From the NCBI RefSeq assembly GCF_007827695.1, contig NZ_VITA01000006.1, positions 310,001-374,000 on the forward strand: DNA of 64,000 bases, written 5' to 3'. The stretch's first letter is position 1. Each line of letters starts with the position of its first letter. Shown piece after piece: positions 59,184 to 64,000 of this stretch. This stretch comes from Sinorhizobium medicae. Its GTDB lineage: Bacteria > Pseudomonadota > Alphaproteobacteria > Rhizobiales > Rhizobiaceae. The notes beneath the pieces were generated by a model, which was not told the DNA's origin, did not search any database, and saw nothing but the letters and a program-made list of their open reading frames with translations. The translations under genes and the position numbers were made by a program.

Positions 59184-60428
59184 ATGCGCAAAAGAAGTAT
59201 CATGCTAGCTGCACTTATCCTGGCAGCTACATCGTCACTCGCCAAAGCCGAGGAGGTTACCCTTTGGGTGCGAACTTCGTCGGGCGCGGTGCTTCAGGGG
59301 CTTGCGGACAAGTATAACGCCTCACACGACGACAAAGTTGTCGTCACGCAGATTACGGCCGAGCAGATGGTTCCGAAACTCGGTGCAGCGATCGCCGGTG
59401 GTTCGCCACCGGACGGTGCAGTGCTGGACCTGATTTATCTTCCTACCTTTGCAGCCAGCGACAGCCTGGAGGACGTCACCGATTTCGTCAAAGGACTGCC
59501 TTATGCGGAGGCACTCAGTCCGTCTCACATCCGTTTGGCGACCTATGAAGACAGAATCTACGGCCTGCCTGCTCTGCCTGACGCATCCATCATCGCTTAT
59601 AACACGGAACTCTTCGAAAAGGCTGGCCTCGATCCCAAGAAAGCCCCGGCCTCCCTTGCCGAGATCGTCGACTACGCGAAGAAGATACGCGGCATCGGCG
59701 AGGATACCTACGGTTTCTATTTCGTCGCGAACTCGGGCAGCTGGCTGATCTACGATTTTCTGCCTCACATCTGGGCGGCGAACGCGGACGTCCTGACGGA
59801 TGATGGACGAGAGGCGACCATCGATACGCCAGCCATGCGCGAAACGATAGCTGCCTACCGGGACATGTGGAGTGCCGGCGCCGTGCATCCGACGTCCAGA
59901 TCGGGCAATGGCAACAATGCAGTCGAGGCCTTCGCCTCCGGCAAGGTCGGAATCCTGATGACGGGTTCGTACATCGTGAACCTGCTCACCAACAAATATC
60001 CTGACGTCAAATTTGATGTTGCACCGATCCCAGGCCCGAGCGGTGGCGTCTCCAGTTTCGCTGGTGGCGACACTCTTTCTCTGATGAAGGGCATCAGCGA
60101 GGAGAAGAAGAAGGTCCTGCTCGACTTCGTCGAGTTCTATATGCAGCCCGAGCAGCAGGTCTATATCACGAAGGAGTCGGGCATGCCCTCGCGAACCGAC
60201 CTCGCCGGCGAGGCATATGCGCAGTTCGACAAGCGCAATCTGGTCGCCTACGACATACTGGCCAACGCCCGCACGCCTTACACCTTCTCGTCCGACGAAC
60301 TGTTCGTCAGCCGCACGGGTCCTTTCCTTAACCTCATCCAGGGTTCGATCTTTGGCGATGACGTCGACGGCGCGATCGCCAAGGCTCAGGATGGGTTCAG
60401 CAAGATCCTCGAACGGACCAACCCCTGA
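59184..60428 (+). CDS. Sugar ABC transporter substrate-binding protein (family 1, CUT1)
   Basis: 414 residues. A Sec signal peptide ending 'SSLAKAEE' is followed by 'VTLWVRTSSGAVLQGLADKYNASHDDKVVVTQI' and 'DRIYGLPALPDASIIAYNTELFEKAGLDP', typical of UgpB/MalE-like proteins. GGGGAA precedes ATG. It opens the operon next to LacI, with two permeases and a GH127 enzyme behind it. The probable ligand is an oligosaccharide, perhaps arabinofuranose-containing. Confidence 0.88.
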   Translation: MRKRSIMLAALILAATSSLAKAEEVTLWVRTSSGAVLQGLADKYNASHDDKVVVTQITAEQMVPKLGAAIAGGSPPDGAVLDLIYLPTFAASDSLEDVTDFVKGLPYAEALSPSHIRLATYEDRIYGLPALPDASIIAYNTELFEKAGLDPKKAPASLAEIVDYAKKIRGIGEDTYGFYFVANSGSWLIYDFLPHIWAANADVLTDDGREATIDTPAMRETIAAYRDMWSAGAVHPTSRSGNGNNAVEAFASGKVGILMTGSYIVNLLTNKYPDVKFDVAPIPGPSGGVSSFAGGDTLSLMKGISEEKKKVLLDFVEFYMQPEQQVYITKESGMPSRTDLAGEAYAQFDKRNLVAYDILANARTPYTFSSDELFVSRTGPFLNLIQGSIFGDDVDGAIAKAQDGFSKILERTNP

Positions 60429-60438
60429 ATCAAGTCGA

Positions 60439-60459
60439 GGGCGCGCTTCCGGCGCGCCC
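60439..60459 (+). terminator. Intercistronic hairpin behind the binding protein gene
   Basis: GGGCGCGC (60439-60446) pairs perfectly with GCGCGCCC (60452-60459) around TTCCG, 10 bp past the binding protein stop. There is no T-run. Like the structure at 41957-41988, it sits between binding protein and permease genes. Confidence 0.55.
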
Positions 60460-60549
60460 CGCGCCCCGCGCCCAGCAACAGCTTGGCTGCCGATACGAAC
60501 TGCCGCAAGGCGGCCGACATCTCAACTGGCAGAAGGACCTCGCACCTTG

Positions 60550-61479
60550 GTGTCAACGCCCAAGAGAGAACAGGCGCGCGCCGCTCGAGCGGAAGCCGCC
60601 GATCGCGAGCCGCATGGCTGGCTCGGGCTCGTCTTCATCGCGCCCAGCATGGTTTTCATAGGCGGTCTTTTCGTCATCCCGCTGGTGATGACGGCTTGGA
60701 TGAGTTTCTATCACTGGCCACTGCTCGGACGTAGGAAGTTCATCGGCCTGGACAACTACGCCGAACTGCTTGGTGACACGCAGCTCTGGCAGTCGCTTGG
60801 CTTCACGCTGCTCTATACGGTCCTGGTGACAGCGGCGATCCTGGTCGTCGCCTTTCCGCTGGCGCTGCTCGTAGATCGACCGCTGCGTAACACGGGAATC
60901 TTCCGGACGATCTATTTCATGCCGGTCGTTATCGGTTTCGGGGCCGCCTCCACATTATGGATGTGGCTCCTCAATCCGGACAGCGGCGTCTTCTCCCGCC
61001 TGCTTTTGGGCCTGGGCATAGTAGATGCCGCTCCGCGCCCGCTCGAGAGCTTCTGGCCGGCGCTGGCCGTGGTCATCCTGATGGTCGTCTGGAAAACCGC
61101 GGGCTTCACCATGGTCATCCTGCTCACCGGACTTCAGAGCATTCCACAGGAAATCGCTGAAGCTGCGAAGATCGATGGTGCCAACGCGTTCAGCCGTTTC
61201 CGCAGGATTACGCTGCCCCTGATGCGCAACGCGCTGTTGCTCGCCCTTGTTCTGAACATCACCTCTTCGATGCTTGCATTCGACCAGTTCTTTATCATCA
61301 CACAGGGTGGCCCCGAAAACAGCACGATCTCGGCCGTGTTCTCGATCTACCTGGCGTCGTTCTCGTCCTATCGCCTCGGCTACGGCTCGGCTCTCTCCTT
61401 TGCCCTGCTCGTCGTCCTCGTCGCGATCAGCTCCATTCAGCTCAGCTTCATGCGCCAGCGTCCGGAGGAGGGTCGATGA
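60550..61479 (+). CDS. Sugar ABC transporter permease (CUT1, MalF/UgpA-like)
   Basis: 309 residues from GTG at 60550 (AGAAGGA lies 12 bases upstream); TTG at 60547 is possible. After a polar N-tail there are six membrane segments and an EAA loop ('IAEAAKIDGANAFSRFRRITLPLM'), followed by 'FDQFFIITQGGPENSTISAVFSIYL'. It lies 121 bp behind the binding protein gene, after the hairpin, and overlaps the next permease by ATGA. Confidence 0.87.
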   Translation: MSTPKREQARAARAEAADREPHGWLGLVFIAPSMVFIGGLFVIPLVMTAWMSFYHWPLLGRRKFIGLDNYAELLGDTQLWQSLGFTLLYTVLVTAAILVVAFPLALLVDRPLRNTGIFRTIYFMPVVIGFGAASTLWMWLLNPDSGVFSRLLLGLGIVDAAPRPLESFWPALAVVILMVVWKTAGFTMVILLTGLQSIPQEIAEAAKIDGANAFSRFRRITLPLMRNALLLALVLNITSSMLAFDQFFIITQGGPENSTISAVFSIYLASFSSYRLGYGSALSFALLVVLVAISSIQLSFMRQRPEEGR

Positions 61480-62342
61480 GAAAACTAACCACGCTGCACG
61501 GCCGCCCGGCGTCGGAACGTCTCGGCGACGCAGCCCTCCTTTTGATTTCGCTGCTGCTTGCGATCTTTTTCCTGATGCCTATCGTCTGGTCGGTAGCCAA
61601 CTCCTTCAAACCGGCGGCCGAAGCGCTCGCCAATCCCGTCGCGCTGTTTTCAAAGGCGTTTTCGCTGGAGAACTACCGAAGGCTGGAAGATGTCGGTGCT
61701 GGCTGGTACGTGTATGCGGCCAACTCGGTGCTTATCGCATTGGGCACGATCGTCCTCACGGTGCTGATCGCGGTCCCGGCCGGATACGGGTTCGCCAAGT
61801 TCCGGTTCCCCGGTCAGTCGCTCATTTTCGTCGTCGTGATGGCGACGATGATGATCCCCTTCCAGTCAATCCTGACACCTCTCTTCCTGATCCTGAAGTT
61901 CCTCGGTTTGCAGAACAACCTGTTCGGCCTGGTCCTCGTCTACACGACATTTCAGCTGCCATTCTCCATCTTCATGATGCGCAATTCATTCGATGCGATC
62001 CCGAGCGCATTGATCGAAGCGGCACGGATCGATGGCGCGTCGCAATGGGCGCTTCTTCGACGGATTATGATGCCTTTGGCGCTCCCAGGCGTAGCGACCG
62101 TGGCAATGTTCGCCTTCCTTAATTCCTGGAACGAATTTCTGGCGGCGCTGATCTTTCTGTCGGACCAGAACAAGTTCACCCTGCCGATCATGCTCGTCAA
62201 TGTTTCCTCCGGCATTTACGGGATCATTGACTGGGGCGCACTCCAGGCCGGAATCACCGTCACGATGTTTCCCTGCATCGTGCTGTTTCTCGCCTTGCAA
62301 CGCTACTACGTGCGCGGTCTGACGGCCGGCGCAGTGAAATAA
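61476..62342 (+). CDS. Sugar ABC transporter permease (CUT1, MalG/UgpE-like)
   Basis: 288 residues. The first membrane segment is 'LLISLLLAIFFLMPIVWSVANSFK', and five more follow with an EAA loop 'LIEAARIDGASQWALLRRIMMPLALPG'. The start overlaps the partner permease by ATGA. No ATPase gene lies in this cluster within the window, so a shared MsmK/UgpC-type ATPase encoded elsewhere, or one downstream, must power it. Confidence 0.88.
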   Translation: MRKLTTLHGRPASERLGDAALLLISLLLAIFFLMPIVWSVANSFKPAAEALANPVALFSKAFSLENYRRLEDVGAGWYVYAANSVLIALGTIVLTVLIAVPAGYGFAKFRFPGQSLIFVVVMATMMIPFQSILTPLFLILKFLGLQNNLFGLVLVYTTFQLPFSIFMMRNSFDAIPSALIEAARIDGASQWALLRRIMMPLALPGVATVAMFAFLNSWNEFLAALIFLSDQNKFTLPIMLVNVSSGIYGIIDWGALQAGITVTMFPCIVLFLALQRYYVRGLTAGAVK

Positions 62343-62369
62343 TCCGCGGCATCTGCAGAAGGAGTTTGC

Positions 62370-64000
62370 ATGTCCTTGCCCCAAAACAAGGCCGCCGAAG
62401 TCAAGCCACGCGCCTTCGAGCGTTTTGTGCCTGTCGACCACACTCGCGTAGCCTTTGATGGCGGGTTCTGGCAGAGTTGGTCGGAAACCGTCCGAAGCGT
62501 CACTATACCCACTCAGCACAGGCGCCTCGAAGAGGAGGGCTTCCTCGAAGTCCTGGATTTCGAAAAGCCGCCGTCACCACTCGTCCGCCCTATCCAGCCC
62601 AGCGGACTGTCGATGCAACATTTCTTCGACTCTGACTTCGGCAAATGGATTGAGGCTGCGAGCTATACGCTCAAGAACCATCCTGATCCGGACATTGAAG
62701 CCAAGATCGATGCGATCGTGGAAAGGCTGGAGCACGGACAGATGCCAGATGGCTATCTGAACAGCTGGTTCATCCGGCGCGAACCGGACAAGCGCTGGAC
62801 CAACCTGCGCGACCTGCATGAAATGTATTCGATGGGCCATCTGATCGAGGGAGCCGTGGCCTATTTCGAGGCTACCGGAAAACGGCGGTTCCTGGACGTG
62901 ATGATCCGTGCCGTCGATCACATCATCGACACTTTCGGGACGGAGCCGGGCAAACTGCGCGGCTACGATGCCCATGAGGAAGTCGAACTGGCGCTTGTGA
63001 AGCTTTATCGCTTAACCGGCGACCCCAGGCACCTGAAACTCGCTACCTATTTCGTCGACGAGCGCGGCCGAATGCCGTCCTACTTCGACGAGGAAACGCG
63101 CCGGCGGGGGGAGAATCCGGCCGATTATGTCTACGGGACCTATGCCTACAGTCAGGCGCACATGCCCGTCCGCAATCAGACGCAAGTCGTTGGCCATGCC
63201 GTGCGAGCTATGTATCTCTTCTCAGCGATGGCGGACCTAGCCTATGAAAATGACGATCCTAGCCTAAAGCACGCCTGCGACCGCCTGTTCGACAATCTGA
63301 TAGGCCGTCAGCTTTACATAACCGGAGGTCTCGGGCCATCCGCATCCAACGAAGGCTTCACGCGCGAATATGATCTGCCGAACACGACGGCCTATGCGGA
63401 GACATGTGCCGCGGTCGCGCTTGGTCTGTGGAGCCATCGCATGGCGCAGCTTGACCTGGACAGCAGGTTCACCGACGCCCTGGAAACAATTCTATTCAAC
63501 GGCGCGCTTTCTGGAATTTCGCGAGACGGTGAGCACTATTTCTACGAGAACGTGCTCGAAAGCCACGGCCAGCATCGCCGCTGGAAATGGCATTACTGCC
63601 CATGCTGCCCGACGAACATCGCCCGCTTCATAACGTCGCTGGGCCAGTACTTCTATTCTGCAAAGCGGGACGAAATCGCTGTCCACCTCTACGGTGCCAA
63701 CACAGCCGAGCTGGAAATCCAGGGCCAATTCGTGCGACTTCGGCAAGAAACCAGCTATCCGTGGGATAAGGATGTTCTTCTCGCCCTTGGTCTGGTTGCG
63801 CCGACCCGGCTCACCTTCAGGCTGCGAATCCCTGGCTGGTGCCGTAACGCCCGGTTGTGGGTAAACGGAGAGCAAATGGACCTCGGCGCATCGCTTGAAA
63901 AGGGCTATGCGGTCGTGAACCGCGAATGGGTCGACGGGGATGAAATCCGTCTGACTTTCGAGATGCCAGTGGAGCGCCTCTACGCCCATCCAGCAGTAGG
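62370..64000 (+). CDS. GH127-family glycoside hydrolase (beta-L-arabinofuranosidase type), 3' end outside window
   Basis: The frame opens at ATG 62370 (GGAG upstream) and continues past base 64000, giving 543 visible residues. The glycoside hydrolase 127 (DUF1680) fold is shown by 'FDSDFGKWIEAASYTL', 'GQMPDGYLNSWF', 'ITGGLGPSASNEGF' and 'CPCCPTNIARF'. The Zn/nucleophile residues of HypBA1 (Glu338, Cys340, Cys417, Cys418) correspond to Glu344, Cys346, Cys412 and Cys413. The first two thirds is an alpha/alpha barrel and the last visible part a beta domain ('LRIPGWCRNARLWVNG'). No signal peptide is seen, so it acts on imported oligosaccharides, for example from plant hydroxyproline-rich glycoproteins. 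Confidence 0.88.
   Translation, partial: MSLPQNKAAEVKPRAFERFVPVDHTRVAFDGGFWQSWSETVRSVTIPTQHRRLEEEGFLEVLDFEKPPSPLVRPIQPSGLSMQHFFDSDFGKWIEAASYTLKNHPDPDIEAKIDAIVERLEHGQMPDGYLNSWFIRREPDKRWTNLRDLHEMYSMGHLIEGAVAYFEATGKRRFLDVMIRAVDHIIDTFGTEPGKLRGYDAHEEVELALVKLYRLTGDPRHLKLATYFVDERGRMPSYFDEETRRRGENPADYVYGTYAYSQAHMPVRNQTQVVGHAVRAMYLFSAMADLAYENDDPSLKHACDRLFDNLIGRQLYITGGLGPSASNEGFTREYDLPNTTAYAETCAAVALGLWSHRMAQLDLDSRFTDALETILFNGALSGISRDGEHYFYENVLESHGQHRRWKWHYCPCCPTNIARFITSLGQYFYSAKRDEIAVHLYGANTAELEIQGQFVRLRQETSYPWDKDVLLALGLVAPTRLTFRLRIPGWCRNARLWVNGEQMDLGASLEKGYAVVNREWVDGDEIRLTFEMPVERLYAHPAV

Noticed and set aside
1..64000. tRNA genes, integrase, transposase or phage genes marking an island
   Set aside because: None was recognised on either strand; base composition looks even apart from short AT-rich promoters.

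Overview
The window looks like chromosomal DNA of a rhizobium, most likely Sinorhizobium (S. meliloti, S. medicae or a close relative). The base composition is GC-rich throughout. It carries a hydroxamate-siderophore fhuA2-fhuF-fhuP operon, RirA-type iron boxes, an ery/mpt polyol locus ending in tpiB-rpiB, a carnitine-to-betaine cluster, and several copies of GC-rich palindromic intergenic repeats of the rhizobial RIME type. The species assignment rests on recalled gene order and was not checked by a search. No tRNA, rRNA, CRISPR array, phage or insertion sequence was seen.

Layout. 1-2403 (+): 3' end of a GcvT/dimethylglycine-dehydrogenase-like gene and an MttB-like methyltransferase without pyrrolysine. 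2500-7209 (-): a small membrane protein and the fhuA2-fhuF-fhuP operon behind two TGA-N9-TCA iron boxes. 7420-13990: aminobutyraldehyde-type dehydrogenase, a complete PotBCA/PotF-like polyamine importer and a LysR regulator. 14117-17104: two unrelated alpha/beta hydrolases. 17187-24990: a peptide-type ABC importer with a fused double ATPase, two paralogous 529-residue binding proteins and an XRE regulator. 25329-33196: enoyl-CoA hydratase, NDP-forming acyl-CoA ligase, acyl-CoA dehydrogenase, a carnitine dehydrogenase-thioesterase fusion, a beta-keto acid cleavage enzyme and a divergent GlxA/CdhR-like regulator. 33310-39147: an SDR, a second PotABC-like importer with a Tat-type binding protein, and a divergent LuxR-type regulator.

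39325-57176 (+) is one long catabolic locus: SorC-type EryD, a CUT1 importer with two different ATPases, FGGY kinase EryA, a 2-hydroxyacid dehydrogenase, FucA-like aldolase, EryB, a second class II aldolase, a D-ribulokinase-like FGGY kinase, a HAD phosphatase, EryC, a DeoR regulator, TpiB and RpiB, closed by a clear terminator. Many genes overlap by ATGA or TGATG. The chemistry fits erythritol to D-erythrose 4-phosphate, with a side branch for C5 polyols. 57313-57825 (-) is a secreted DUF6438-like protein. 57991-64000 is a LacI regulator with paired operators, a CUT1 binding protein and two permeases, and a GH127 (beta-L-arabinofuranosidase family) gene cut by the window end.

The gene families are known ones. 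The most interesting signals are within them. The locus TpiB has Ser for the catalytic Asn, and RpiB has lost its ring-opening His, as expected if they work on tetrulose phosphates that cannot form furanose rings. The two mpt ATPases carry asymmetric changes in their catalytic motifs. EryD, LacI and LuxR-type promoters show repeated operator candidates. The carnitine cluster together with the MttB/DMGDH genes could link gamma-butyrobetaine, carnitine, betaine and demethylation.
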